Of a stretch of 64,000 nucleotides of DNA, positions 43,522-53,566 are shown piece by piece. Below the pieces are notes generated by a model that had not been told where the DNA came from, made no database searches, and saw nothing but the letters and a program-made list of their open reading frames with translations. The position numbers and the translations under genes are program-made. The DNA lies in assembly GCA_947592005.1 (NCBI GenBank), contig CANQDJ010000003.1, forward strand, positions 1 to 64,000, given 5' to 3'. This DNA comes from an uncultured Anaeroplasma sp. GTDB lineage: Bacteria; Bacillota_I; Bacilli_A; Acholeplasmatales; Anaeroplasmataceae. Numbering within the stretch: the stretch's first letter is position 1; each line of letters opens with the position of its first letter.

Positions 43522-44742
43522 ATGAATGAAATACAGCGAGTTTTAAAACAATATTTTGGATATGACGATTTAAAAAAAGAACAATATGAAATTATTCAAA
43601 CGATATTGGCCAAAAAAGATTGTATCGGCATTTTGCCTACTGGTTACGGAAAATCGATTACATATCAGATTTCGGCAGTACTGTTAGAAGGAATCAGCCT
43701 TGTTGTTACTCCGTTGATAGCGTTAATGCAAGATCAGGTAATGGCTTTAAAGAAGAGGGGCTATCCGTCCGCATATCTCAATTCTACACAATCGTTTGAA
43801 GAACAAAAAAAGATTTATCAAAATTTGAGTAAATTTAAACTTTTGTATGTATCTGCCGAACGATTGGAGAATCCATTTTTTTTAAAAGAGATAATGAAAT
43901 ATAAAGTATCTATGATCGTTTGTGATGAAGCACACACGGTATTATGGGGAGAAGATTTTCGAAAGGCGTTTATTCGCATTCCTTTGTTTATCAAAAAGGT
44001 AAAGATTCGCCCTGTTCATTTGGCTTTAACGGCCACCGCTACGGATCAAACGATTCATAAGATTTGTCAATATTTTCAAATGGATAATCCCGAGATTATT
44101 ACAGTACCATGTGATCGAAAAAATATCTTTTATAAAGTGGTGTCTGTTTCGAAGAAAGAAGAGTTTGTTGTAAGGTATGTTTTTCAACATCGTAGAGAGA
44201 AAGGAATTTTATATTGCCTTACGATTGCCCATTGTAAAAAAATAGCGGAGTTTCTTTCTCCTTATTTGAAATGCGGTATGTATTACGGATTGATGAATTC
44301 GCAAGAAAAGACGGAAGTCCAAACGGCATTTATGAATGGAGAAATTCGGTTGATGATTTGTACAAACGCTTTTGGTATGGGAATAGATATTCCTGATATT
44401 CGGTATGTTTTATTATATGATATGCCGATTTGTTTGGAAGATTTTGTTCAACAAACCGGTAGGGCATCGAGAGATGGAGAATATGCGGAGGCAATTCTTT
44501 TGTTTCAAAGGAAAGATATTGAAATTGCTCGCTATTTTATTGAATATATGAATCCGCAAGGGTTCACGATAGAAGAATATAAAAGGATAAAGGAAGAACG
44601 ATATGACAAGTTGGATAAAATGATTGAATTTTGTTTAACAAAGAAATGTCTACATCAAATGGTAAGCCGTTATTTTCATCAAAGTCATAAAGGGAATTGT
44701 AATATGTGTGAAAATTGTCGGAAGAAAAGATGGTTAAAATAA
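43522..44742 (+). CDS. recQ: RecQ family ATP-dependent DNA helicase (short form)
   Basis: GILPTGYGKSITYQ, VCDEAHTV, TNAFGMGIDIPDIRYV, QTGRASRDG, C-terminal Cys cluster; no HRDC domain in 406 aa. Confidence 0.92.
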   Translation: MNEIQRVLKQYFGYDDLKKEQYEIIQTILAKKDCIGILPTGYGKSITYQISAVLLEGISLVVTPLIALMQDQVMALKKRGYPSAYLNSTQSFEEQKKIYQNLSKFKLLYVSAERLENPFFLKEIMKYKVSMIVCDEAHTVLWGEDFRKAFIRIPLFIKKVKIRPVHLALTATATDQTIHKICQYFQMDNPEIITVPCDRKNIFYKVVSVSKKEEFVVRYVFQHRREKGILYCLTIAHCKKIAEFLSPYLKCGMYYGLMNSQEKTEVQTAFMNGEIRLMICTNAFGMGIDIPDIRYVLLYDMPICLEDFVQQTGRASRDGEYAEAILLFQRKDIEIARYFIEYMNPQGFTIEEYKRIKEERYDKLDKMIEFCLTKKCLHQMVSRYFHQSHKGNCNMCENCRKKRWLK

Positions 44743-44798
44743 GGGGATATTTTGCATAAGTTTTTCTATTTTTTCATACAATATTATTGGTGAAATGT

Positions 44799-45320
44799 AT
44801 GAAAAAATGGGTTATATTCGTAGGATATTTTGTTGTCTGTGCCTTAGGTGTATTATTTCATTTTGCGTATGATTTTTTTAAGATAGATTATTTAAAGATT
44901 ATTTTTCCTTCCAATGAGAGTGTGTTTGAGCATTTAAAGTTATTTATTTTTCCTACGATTCTTTATATGATTTTCGATATTTTGATTCAAAAAGAAAAGG
45001 AAGGAATTTTAGCATCTTATATCAGTGGGTTGGTTGTGGCAAGTGTTTTTATGATTGCCGGCTATTATACATATAGTGGGATTATCGGAGAAGATAGTCC
45101 GATAATCAATATAATGATTTTCTTTGTTTCGGTTTTGATTATATTTGTTTATAGATATAGAAAAACAACACTGTTTGACGGTGTCAATAGTGTTGTTGCC
45201 TTTGTTGTTTTTCTTTTAATTATTGAAATTTTCAGTTTTTATCCAACCAATATACAATTATTTCAAGATCCTACGAATCATGAGTTTCCTTTAAAAGATT
45301 TGTTAAATCTTCTTCCGTAA
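44799..45320 (+). CDS. DUF6512-like integral membrane protein
   Basis: MKKWVIFVGYFVVCALGVLFHFAYDFF...FPSNESVFEHLKLFIFPTILYMIFDIL; multi-TM. Confidence 0.7.
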   Translation: MKKWVIFVGYFVVCALGVLFHFAYDFFKIDYLKIIFPSNESVFEHLKLFIFPTILYMIFDILIQKEKEGILASYISGLVVASVFMIAGYYTYSGIIGEDSPIINIMIFFVSVLIIFVYRYRKTTLFDGVNSVVAFVVFLLIIEIFSFYPTNIQLFQDPTNHEFPLKDLLNLLP

Positions 45321-46143
45321 ATAGATATTTTGTATTGCAGAAATTACATATGATTTCTGCCTTTTTTTCTTTTTCCAATATGTCTTTTATTTCTATGCTT
45401 CCCAAAGAACGTAATCCTCTTTCAAATCGTTCTTTACTGCAATTACAAAAATAAGATAATTCTTTGGTTTCTAATATTTCAAAATCCCCATCGGTAATTT
45501 CACGGATTATATCTGATGTGCTATATCCGTTTTCGATCATTTGGGTACAGGATTTTATTGTTTTGAGTTTGGCTTCCAATTTTTCAATATCCGCTTCTTT
45601 ACACCCAGGCATAATTTGAATAAGAAATCCGCCGGCGGAAGTTACTTTACCTTCTTTATCAAAGGCCACACCCAATCCGACAGAAGAAGGGATTTGTTCG
45701 GATTTGGCAAAATAGTAAGTAAAATCTTCGGCAATTTCTCCGCTTATGATTTCACAACTAGAAGAAAAAGGTTGTCTTAAATGTAAATCTTTGATTACTT
45801 CAATCGTTCCCGCTCCGACCGCATCTTTCACATTCAACTTACCATTGTTGTAAGATAAATACACACATGGATTTTCCACGAATCCTCTTACTTTTCCATC
45901 GGTTGCCTCCACGATAATTTTACCTAACGGACCATCTCCGTTTACTTTGATATTTAAGTATTCTCCGCTTTTATAAGTACAAGACATAATCGCAGCCATT
46001 GTCAATGTTCTTCCCAATGCGGCACAAGAAGTAGGCCATAGGTGGAATATGTCTTGGGTATGTTGGATAATGTCGGTTGTTATGGCGGCATAAATCCGGA
46101 CGGTTTGGTTCATACAATAGGCTTTTTGTAGATAGTTTTTCAT
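45271..46143 (-). CDS. hslO: redox-regulated chaperone Hsp33
   Basis: FLIQIMPGCKEADIEKLE, CNCSKERFERGLRSLG, CNFCNTKYLFTEEDL. Confidence 0.96.
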   Translation of the reverse strand: MKNYLQKAYCMNQTVRIYAAITTDIIQHTQDIFHLWPTSCAALGRTLTMAAIMSCTYKSGEYLNIKVNGDGPLGKIIVEATDGKVRGFVENPCVYLSYNNGKLNVKDAVGAGTIEVIKDLHLRQPFSSSCEIISGEIAEDFTYYFAKSEQIPSSVGLGVAFDKEGKVTSAGGFLIQIMPGCKEADIEKLEAKLKTIKSCTQMIENGYSTSDIIREITDGDFEILETKELSYFCNCSKERFERGLRSLGSIEIKDILEKEKKAEIICNFCNTKYLFTEEDLTNLLKETHDS

Positions 46144-46188
46144 AGTATCACCGAAAAAATTTTAGCATAGTTTTCAATGCATAAAAAT

Positions 46189-46202
46189 TGAAAACGTTTT
46201 TT
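46189..46202. promoter_or_regulatory. candidate cre-like site upstream of the 46.25 kb promoter
   Basis: tgaaaacgtttttt, 12/14 to TGWAANCGNTNWCA. Confidence 0.3.
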
Positions 46203-46225
46203 TGACAAAAAAAGACTTTCTTGCG

Positions 46226-46253
46226 TTGACATAATTCGTTAAAGCACTATAAT
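46226..46253 (+). promoter_or_regulatory. near-consensus sigma-A promoter
   Basis: TTGACA-N16-TATAAT. Confidence 0.8.
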
Positions 46254-46257
46254 AAAA

Positions 46258-46453
46258 GTATCTATTTTGGGCTGGTTCCTTAATAGATACTTTAGCAAAG
46301 ATAGTTTAATAAAATAAACTTGAGTATAATTATGAAGAGCGGAATAGTTATTTTCATAATTATGAGTTCTTCGATAAAGGGGACTATCAGGTAGTTCCTT
46401 TTATATTTATATTTAATATAGAACGTGCTGAGGGAAATGGCTGTCTTTTTTTA
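46258..46453 (+). ncRNA. candidate structured RNA or 5' leader of unknown family
   Basis: three long stems: gtatctatt/aatagatac, ataattatgaa/ttcataattat, aaaggggacta/tagttcctttt; ends before a T7 run. Confidence 0.5.
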
Positions 46454-46470
46454 ATGAATGGGTTGGAAGT

Positions 46471-47220
46471 ATGAATTATATAATAGTCGATTTAGATGAT
46501 ACACTTTTAAAAAGTGATAAAACGGTAAGTGAATATACGGCAAACGGCTTGGATATGCTTCGTAAAACCGGATTTCTTTTTGTTATAAATACGGCACGCA
46601 GTTATATGAGAACCGAAGAGTATATATCTTTATTGAAACCGGATTATGTGATTTGTAATGGCGGTACAGAAATATATAATTCAGCCCAAGAATGTATTTA
46701 TCAAAAGAAAATGACGAAAGTAGTAACAAATGAAATTCTTTATGAAATATTAAATGATCCTTCTGTTGTGAATTTCAGTGTTCAGGGGATTGAGAAATTG
46801 TATTCGAGGGATTTAACGTATGTATCAAAAAATTCTTTTGTTACCTATTTTTCTTTTGAAGAAGAATTAGAAGAAGAGAGTTATAAAATTTTAATATCTT
46901 CTCCCGATTTTTTAAAATATCAGAAGATTGCCGAGAACTATGGTTTATTTTTCGAAAAATATTTCGATGGAACATGGTTTCGGATTTCTCCGTCTACTAA
47001 GGCTTTGGGAAATGCGGCATTATTTAATTTATTGAAGGATAATGATCCAAAGGATTATGTATTCGGAGATGACAATGGCGATATGGATATGATTCGAAAT
47101 GCGTATCATGGTGTATTATTGGTGAATGCGAAAGAATCTTTAAAAAATCAGGTTTCTCATATAACGGAGTATGACAACAACAATGATGGGGTTGTTCGTT
47201 ATATGGAAAAGTTTCGATAA
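46471..47220 (+). CDS. Cof-type HAD-IIB family hydrolase
   Basis: YIIVDLDDTLLKSDKTVSEYT, VFGDDNGDMDMIRNAYHGVLLVNA. Confidence 0.92.
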   Translation: MNYIIVDLDDTLLKSDKTVSEYTANGLDMLRKTGFLFVINTARSYMRTEEYISLLKPDYVICNGGTEIYNSAQECIYQKKMTKVVTNEILYEILNDPSVVNFSVQGIEKLYSRDLTYVSKNSFVTYFSFEEELEEESYKILISSPDFLKYQKIAENYGLFFEKYFDGTWFRISPSTKALGNAALFNLLKDNDPKDYVFGDDNGDMDMIRNAYHGVLLVNAKESLKNQVSHITEYDNNNDGVVRYMEKFR

Positions 47221-47257
47221 ACTCATTTTCTTTTTGGTAAAATGAGTTTATTTTTGT
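47217..47257 (+). terminator. terminator after HAD gene
   Basis: ataaactcatttt...aaaatgagtttatttttg. Confidence 0.75.
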
Positions 47258-47311
47258 TGTGGGATTTCTTATTTTGGTGGTATAATATTTTACAATACAA
47301 GAGGTGAGAAT

Positions 47312-48043
47312 ATGGCTGTGATGTTTAAAGAAAAGAGATTTTTCTTGCATACGAGTAATTGTGATTTTAAAAACAATGCGAAGGCTTCGGGAATTTTAGA
47401 TATTTTTCAAGATATGGCAAGCATGAATGCCGAAGAAATCGGAGTCGGATTTGATGATATGGATTCTATGGGCTATATTTGGGCGGTGTTATATGAACAA
47501 ATGGAAGTAGTGCGTCGATTGCCGAAGTATAAAGAAGAAGTTATAGTGAAAACTTGGCCGAAAAGTAGGGGAAAACTTGAATTTGAAAGAGAATATGAGT
47601 TAGATGATTCCGAAGGAAATGTGTTAATTCGAGGAATATCGAATTGGGTAGCGATGGATAAATGGAAAAGGACTTTGGTAAAGGGCGATGATATTCATTT
47701 TAATGGGGAATATTATCCTTACAGTCATTATTCGGAAAAACAGAAGAGAAAATTGAATTTGAATGCGGATAATGCTTGTGTTGAATATACGTATTCGGTA
47801 GGATTAGATGATTTGGATTCGAATATGCATATGAATAATGCGAAGTATTTGAATATGATATATAATATGCAGAATGAAAAGGAATATCGGTGTTGGAAGA
47901 AAGTTGAAATTGCTTTTCTACATGAAGCGAAATTAAAAGATGGTATTGAAATTAAACATTGGAAAGAAGACAATAAGGATTATTATAAGGGATTTATTTC
48001 GAATGTTGCTTGTTTTGAAGCGATAATGGAATGGGAGGAATAG
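47312..48043 (+). CDS. acyl-ACP thioesterase family protein
   Basis: double hot-dog layout; VKTWPKSRGKLEFEREYEL, VGLDDLDSNMHMNNAKYLNMIYN. Confidence 0.85.
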   Translation: MAVMFKEKRFFLHTSNCDFKNNAKASGILDIFQDMASMNAEEIGVGFDDMDSMGYIWAVLYEQMEVVRRLPKYKEEVIVKTWPKSRGKLEFEREYELDDSEGNVLIRGISNWVAMDKWKRTLVKGDDIHFNGEYYPYSHYSEKQKRKLNLNADNACVEYTYSVGLDDLDSNMHMNNAKYLNMIYNMQNEKEYRCWKKVEIAFLHEAKLKDGIEIKHWKEDNKDYYKGFISNVACFEAIMEWEE

Positions 48044-48045
48044 AA

Positions 48046-49341
48046 ATGAACGATTTATTGAAATTTATTGAACAATCGCCTACGGCTTTTCATGCGGCGT
48101 ATCATATTGCGGAAGAATTAGAAAAAAACGGGTTTCAACGATTGGTAGAAGCGAATATTTGGTCGCTTTCTTATGGAGGGAAATATTATTTTTTAAGAAA
48201 TGATTCGAGTGTGGTTGCGTTTAAACTTCCTAAGAATAAGAAGAATATTTCTTTTAATATCACTGCTGCTCATTTGGATTCTCCGACTTTTAAATTAAAA
48301 CCGAATTTTCAAATCGAAGAAAGTCGGGTTTTAAAATTGAATACAGAAGTATATGGGGGTCCGATTTTAAATACATGGTTGGATAGACCTTTGAATATTG
48401 CGGGAAGAGTTATTGTTTGTGAAGGAAATGTTTTGAAAACAAAATTGGTTTCTTTTGAAAAACCGATGGCGGTGATTCCGAATTGTTCTATTCATTATTA
48501 TCCTGAATTAAATAAGGGAGTCGGATTGAATCCACAAGTGGATTTGTTACCTATATATTGTGATAAAACAATAAAGAAGATAGATTTAATAGAAGAGATT
48601 GCCAAAAGGATTTCTGTGGATAAACAGCAGATTCTTTCTCATGATTTATATTTATCTCTTATGGATCGTGGGGGATTTGTTGGTAGTCAAAATGAATTTA
48701 TCGTTGCCCCGCAAATAGATAATTTGGAATGTAGTTATGCTTGTTTAAAGAGTTTTTTGGCAAGTGAGAATGAGAATACGGTAAATGTGTTGGTGGAATT
48801 CGATAATGAAGAAATCGGTTCAAGGACAAGACAAGGGGCAGGTTCAAAGATGTTGGCCGATACGTTGGAGCGGATTGCCGATGCTTGTGAATGGACAAAG
48901 GAAGAGTATAAGACGGCGTTAGCCCATTCTTTTATTGTTTCGGCGGATAATGCACAAGGATTTCACCCGAACTATCCACAAAAATACGATATGACCAATG
49001 CGGTTTATTTAAATGGCGGTATTGTGATTAAAACTTCGGCTAGAGGTGCTTATACGACCGATGCGGTAAGTTTGGCGTATTTTAAGCAGATTTGTGATTT
49101 GGCTCAGGCAAAAGTTCAATTCAATTCCAATCGAAGCGATATTGCGGGAGGATCGACACTTGGTGCGATTTCTTTATCGAATGTTTCGATTTATTCTTTG
49201 GATATAGGGCTTCCGCAGTTGGCTATGCATTCGGCTATGGAAACGGCAGGAAGGTATGATTATGAAGAAATGGTCAAAGCGTTGACAAAATTTTATGAAT
49301 TGCAACTAAAAATCGATGGAAATGGGGATTTATTTTTCTAA
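48046..49341 (+). CDS. M18 family aminopeptidase
   Basis: AAHLDSPTFKLKP, FDNEEIGSRTRQGAGS, HSAMETAGRYDYEEMV. Confidence 0.94.
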   Translation: MNDLLKFIEQSPTAFHAAYHIAEELEKNGFQRLVEANIWSLSYGGKYYFLRNDSSVVAFKLPKNKKNISFNITAAHLDSPTFKLKPNFQIEESRVLKLNTEVYGGPILNTWLDRPLNIAGRVIVCEGNVLKTKLVSFEKPMAVIPNCSIHYYPELNKGVGLNPQVDLLPIYCDKTIKKIDLIEEIAKRISVDKQQILSHDLYLSLMDRGGFVGSQNEFIVAPQIDNLECSYACLKSFLASENENTVNVLVEFDNEEIGSRTRQGAGSKMLADTLERIADACEWTKEEYKTALAHSFIVSADNAQGFHPNYPQKYDMTNAVYLNGGIVIKTSARGAYTTDAVSLAYFKQICDLAQAKVQFNSNRSDIAGGSTLGAISLSNVSIYSLDIGLPQLAMHSAMETAGRYDYEEMVKALTKFYELQLKIDGNGDLFF

Positions 49342-49395
49342 TTCGACAAATTTTTCACAAGAAATGGTTATAATGGGAGTAGGAGGGTGAAGAAA

Positions 49396-49719
49396 ATGGA
49401 TTATGTAGATAAAAATACGGCATTGAAATATTTGGCGAACAGTGAAAAGATTTTCAATCGAGTAAAAGATAGTTTTTTGAATACATATAAGACGGGAGTA
49501 GAAGATATTACATCTTTGTATTCGAATAAGCAGTTTGAGGATTTATATCGATATATTCATTCGATTAAAGGTATTTCTTTAAATGTGGGATCTATGATAT
49601 TGTTTGAAGATAGTTGCACTATTTTGGATAAAATAAAAAAGGAAGAAGTTACTCTTCCTCAGTTGGAACAATTCATTCATACTCTTCGTTCCGTTTATTT
49701 TGAACTGCAACAATTATAA
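49396..49719 (+). CDS. stand-alone HPt (histidine phosphotransfer) domain protein
   Basis: DLYRYIHSIKGISLNVGSMILFEDSCTILDKIKKEE, HPt H-x-x-K-G motif. Confidence 0.8.
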   Translation: MDYVDKNTALKYLANSEKIFNRVKDSFLNTYKTGVEDITSLYSNKQFEDLYRYIHSIKGISLNVGSMILFEDSCTILDKIKKEEVTLPQLEQFIHTLRSVYFELQQL

Positions 49720-50412
49720 TTTTTGTAAAACGATTAATATTCGTTCGTCGGTCGGTTCGATATCTTCGTTGAAATCTCCGCTTATTTTTATTAATTTGAA
49801 TCGTTGATCCATCAGTTGAGAAATATCATAGTAATATTCATAATAAGTTTCTTTTAATAAAGTATCTCCTTCTTGAATTTTTATCAGATGTTTTAAAGAA
49901 GTAGGAGAGGCTTTTACGGTTTTCCAATCTAATTGAAAGGTTATAAAGTCTTCTTGCCAGTGGTGCGTTTCATATTCTTTCATCATTTGTTTGGAAAATA
50001 TATCAAAGATAAAATATCCGTTTGGTTTTAAGTGTTGATATACGCAATTTAAAAGATTTTGAATTTGAGATACTGAATTTAAGAAATTGATAGAATCGAA
50101 GAAACAAGTAATAAGATCATATTTTTTGGTTAGATGAAAATTCGTCATATCCTTTTGATATAAAGGGAAGTCTAAATGATTGATTTTCATCTTTTCTTTT
50201 GCGATTTCCAATATGGTTTCGGATAGATCCAATCCTTCCGGATTATATCCTTTTAATTTCAACATTGTGCAAAGCGTTGCTGTTCCACAAGCCAAATCCA
50301 ATATGGAATCGTTTGGTTTTAAATAGGGTTCTATGAATTCCAACCATAAATCATAATTTAATTTTGCCATTATTTCATCGTAATAATAGCCGAATTTTTT
50401 ATATGCGTTCAT
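49714..50412 (-). CDS. class I SAM-dependent methyltransferase
   Basis: SILDLACGTATLCTMLKLKGYNPEGLDLSETILEIAKEK. Confidence 0.92.
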   Translation of the reverse strand: MNAYKKFGYYYDEIMAKLNYDLWLEFIEPYLKPNDSILDLACGTATLCTMLKLKGYNPEGLDLSETILEIAKEKMKINHLDFPLYQKDMTNFHLTKKYDLITCFFDSINFLNSVSQIQNLLNCVYQHLKPNGYFIFDIFSKQMMKEYETHHWQEDFITFQLDWKTVKASPTSLKHLIKIQEGDTLLKETYYEYYYDISQLMDQRFKLIKISGDFNEDIEPTDERILIVLQKL

Positions 50413-52064
50413 TGTTTTTTCACCTTTAATTTTAGTATTGTTTCTTCATTCGGATCGATATATATGGTTTTATGATGGGTATAAGTAACAAAACAATTTC
50501 TTTTTTCGGGAATCTTTTTGATATAGCGAATTCTTGTGTAATCTACGGCGACCGAAGAAGAAAGACGCATAGAGGAATAGTAGGCGGCAAGCATAGCGGC
50601 AGTTCGAATTTCTTCTTCCGTTAACTCTGTTTCTTTATGAACGACGACATGGCTTCCGGCCCCATCTTTGATATGAAACCACATTTCATTGGCTTTGGCG
50701 AATTTGTGGGTAAGATATTCATTTTGAAGATTGTTTTTTCCTACGGATATCAAAGTATTATTTAATTCGTAGGTAAGAAGTTTCGGTTTTTGTTTTTTCT
50801 TCGGTTTGTTTTCTTTTATAAAAAGATATTTGGCTTCAATCAGTTCGTCTTGAATTTCCAATGCTTCTTGGATAGATGCTTGTCGGATTTGATATTCTAA
50901 TATTTTAAAATATTCTATTTCATTTTTCGCCAATTCAGTTTGTTTATGGATATAAGCGATGGAAATTTTACTTTTTTGATATTTTTTAAAGTATCGATTG
51001 GAATTTTCCACAATAGTGTATTTGATATCCAAAGGTATGGTTAGTTCGGTATTGGTGTAGTAATTGAAGAGCGTTATTTCTTTTTTCTTTTCTTTTAGAT
51101 TGGGAGCGGAAAGAAGAAGTTCTCCATATAGACGGAGTTCGTCTGTTTTTTCTTTTTGTTGTAATTCTATGGTGAATTTGGCAATCTTTTTTTCGTTTTT
51201 TTGAATTTGTCTATGGACAAAGTTTAATAGATCGTTGGTTTTACTGCGAACTCTTGCCTCTAAATCGGCTTTATAATAAAATTCTTCTAATACTTCGCTT
51301 AAAGTGGAAAATTCTTTTTCGATAGGGTTTTCGAAAGAATGGTAATAGAAGTCGAGTTTGTCTTTATAGTTTTTGAAAATGCAAGGTTTATTTTCTATAT
51401 GTAAGAAGTGATAGAATTGGGTAATTGGAGAAGGATATGTAAAAATGGGATAGGCGATGTTTAATGAAATTCCCATAAAGGTATCGATATAATCTTTGGG
51501 AGATTGAAGATGTTTTTCTTTTTCTATTTGTTTTAATTGTTCTAATGTAAGAGGTAAAGGATTTATTTTATTCATTAAAGGAAATTCATATTTGGCATTG
51601 GGTAAAATGGTTCGATTATATTCTCCAATCCCATCATGTTTTAAGGCTTCTAATATGATGAAATTTTCATCTGTCAATATAAGATTGGAATATCTTCCCA
51701 TAACTTCGCAAATCAGATATTTTGTTTTTAAATCTTGAATTTCATTATATCCTTGCAGAGTAAAATAGATAATTCGATCACAAAGATATGTTTCGATGTT
51801 TTCGATGAAATATCCTTCGATATGTTTTCGTAAAAATAAAGTGAAACTTTTCGGTTTTACAATGGAATCATAGGTTCTTTTGGATAGATGTATGCGGGCA
51901 AAATCGGGAGAAAAAGATAATAAAAGGGATTGATTTTGGCGATGAACCCGTATCGTGAAAATAAAATCGGAATCGCCGATTTCCGTTATTTTGGATATTC
52001 TTCCTGTTTTTAATATTTCCAATTCGTCTTTTAAACGAGTTAATAAAACACCATCAAAACTCAT
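50409..52064 (-). CDS. rqcH: NFACT family protein (RqcH / fibronectin-binding A type)
   Basis: MSFDGVLLTRLKDEL, NEYLTHKFAKANEMWFHIKDGAGSHVVVHKETE, DYTRIRYIKKIPEKRNCFVTYTHHKTIYIDP. Confidence 0.93.
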   Translation of the reverse strand: MSFDGVLLTRLKDELEILKTGRISKITEIGDSDFIFTIRVHRQNQSLLLSFSPDFARIHLSKRTYDSIVKPKSFTLFLRKHIEGYFIENIETYLCDRIIYFTLQGYNEIQDLKTKYLICEVMGRYSNLILTDENFIILEALKHDGIGEYNRTILPNAKYEFPLMNKINPLPLTLEQLKQIEKEKHLQSPKDYIDTFMGISLNIAYPIFTYPSPITQFYHFLHIENKPCIFKNYKDKLDFYYHSFENPIEKEFSTLSEVLEEFYYKADLEARVRSKTNDLLNFVHRQIQKNEKKIAKFTIELQQKEKTDELRLYGELLLSAPNLKEKKKEITLFNYYTNTELTIPLDIKYTIVENSNRYFKKYQKSKISIAYIHKQTELAKNEIEYFKILEYQIRQASIQEALEIQDELIEAKYLFIKENKPKKKQKPKLLTYELNNTLISVGKNNLQNEYLTHKFAKANEMWFHIKDGAGSHVVVHKETELTEEEIRTAAMLAAYYSSMRLSSSVAVDYTRIRYIKKIPEKRNCFVTYTHHKTIYIDPNEETILKLKVKKQ

Positions 52065-52165
52065 ATTTTTACCCTCTGTCTTTTTAGTTAGTATAGCATT
52101 TATTTAAAAAAAATGCTATTGTAAACTATATTTTTATGGTAAAATTGAAAAAAGGGGTTGGAAGT

Positions 52166-52561
52166 ATGGCTTTTTGGAGTAAAAAGAGAATTCGAGATAA
52201 TATATTGAAAACGTTGGAAGAACAAAATATTTCCTATACGGAAGAACAAGGATATATCACTTTTGAATTATATGCTTCTGCCTTTTCTTATTCTGTTTTT
52301 CCGTATATTAAGATTATAGAAGAAACACAAGAGATGTCAGTTATAATCAATGTCCGTAAGGTAGAAGAATCTTTGGGAGTGAAAGAACTTCTTCGAATCA
52401 ATGCGTTTAATGTCGCTTCGAAATATTTTACCGCAAAGGTAAAAGATGGTGTAATTCTTTTGGAATATAATTGTGTAACTTCTTATGAAGATTGTCCGAA
52501 GGTATTTACGGAAATAATGGAAAGCATTTTCACAGTCTATGAAAGCGTGGATAAGTTATAA
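52166..52561 (+). CDS. YbjN-like hypothetical protein
   Basis: small alpha/beta ORF with RBS; weak resemblance only. Confidence 0.5.
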   Translation: MAFWSKKRIRDNILKTLEEQNISYTEEQGYITFELYASAFSYSVFPYIKIIEETQEMSVIINVRKVEESLGVKELLRINAFNVASKYFTAKVKDGVILLEYNCVTSYEDCPKVFTEIMESIFTVYESVDKL

Positions 52562-52614
52562 GTCTATTGATTTATTCGCTGAATTAAGGTAGAATTTTCT
52601 CATGAGGTGCAAAT

Positions 52615-53256
52615 ATGAAATTAAATGATCGGGGACTTTTAATTGTTATATCCGGACCTTCCGGTGTTGGTAAAGGAACGGTGCGAAGAGCGTTATTTAA
52701 TATGCCGAAGCATAATTTGACATATAGTGTTTCTATGACTACTCGTGATATGCGACCGGGTGAGGTAGATGGGGTGGATTATTATTTTGTTAAAAAAGAA
52801 GAATTTGCCCAAAAGATAAAAGAAGGTAAATTTTTGGAGTATGCCGAGTTTGTAGGGAATTATTACGGAACACCTTTGGATAAGGTGAATGAACAATTAG
52901 ATAAAGGAAATGAAGTGGTTTTGGAGATTGAGGTTGAAGGAGCCCAACAGGTTAAGAATAAAGTTCCGGATTGTGTTATGATTTTTATTGCTCCACCGGG
53001 GAAACAGGCGTTGTATGATCGATTGCGGAATCGGGGTACGGAGTCGGAAGAAGTGATTCAACAAAGAATTGAGAAGGCGAATCGGGAATTTCAAAAGGCA
53101 TATTTGTACGATTATATTGTAGTAAATGATGATGTGAATAATGCGGCAGATCGGATTATGGCAATCATTCGGGCAGAACACGCTAAAACGGAGCGTTCGA
53201 TTCATGCGTATATGGAAATGATTGGTGAAAATAATAATTCTATAGATAAACCGTAG
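52615..53256 (+). CDS. gmk: guanylate kinase
   Basis: [37 protein letters not shown]. Confidence 0.97.
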   Translation: MKLNDRGLLIVISGPSGVGKGTVRRALFNMPKHNLTYSVSMTTRDMRPGEVDGVDYYFVKKEEFAQKIKEGKFLEYAEFVGNYYGTPLDKVNEQLDKGNEVVLEIEVEGAQQVKNKVPDCVMIFIAPPGKQALYDRLRNRGTESEEVIQQRIEKANREFQKAYLYDYIVVNDDVNNAADRIMAIIRAEHAKTERSIHAYMEMIGENNNSIDKP

Positions 53257-53296
53257 ATTTTGTGATATAATATAAATAGAATTCGGAGGCATTGAA

Positions 53297-53515
53297 ATGA
53301 ATAAAAAGAATTATGATGGTATGAGATATCCGTCTGTGGATTTGTTGTTAGAAAAGATTGATTCTAAATATAAATTGGCTTATGTGGCGGCCAAACGTGC
53401 AAAAATTATCGAAGAAGAAAATTGGACTTCTGCCGAAGATGGTGTTTGTGTAAAGCCGATAGGACAAGCCCTTGAAGAAATCTTGCTTGGCAAAACCAAA
53501 ATGACATTTAAGTAG
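53297..53515 (+). CDS. rpoZ: DNA-directed RNA polymerase subunit omega
   Basis: MRYPSVDLLLEKIDSKYKLAYVAAKRAKII; downstream of gmk. Confidence 0.93.
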   Translation: MNKKNYDGMRYPSVDLLLEKIDSKYKLAYVAAKRAKIIEEENWTSAEDGVCVKPIGQALEEILLGKTKMTFK

Positions 53516-53519
53516 AAAT

Positions 53520-53553
53520 CTGTGGCTAATTTTGATTTGTTAGCCACTTTTCA
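53520..53553 (+). terminator. terminator after rpoZ
   Basis: gtggctaa ttttgatttg ttagccac tttt. Confidence 0.75.
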
Positions 53554-53566
53554 TTTTAGGAGGAGT

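Noticed and set aside
43522-44742. Short RecQ as a new helicase type
   Set aside because: RecQ/RecS-like proteins lacking the HRDC domain are common in Bacillota; motifs are standard.
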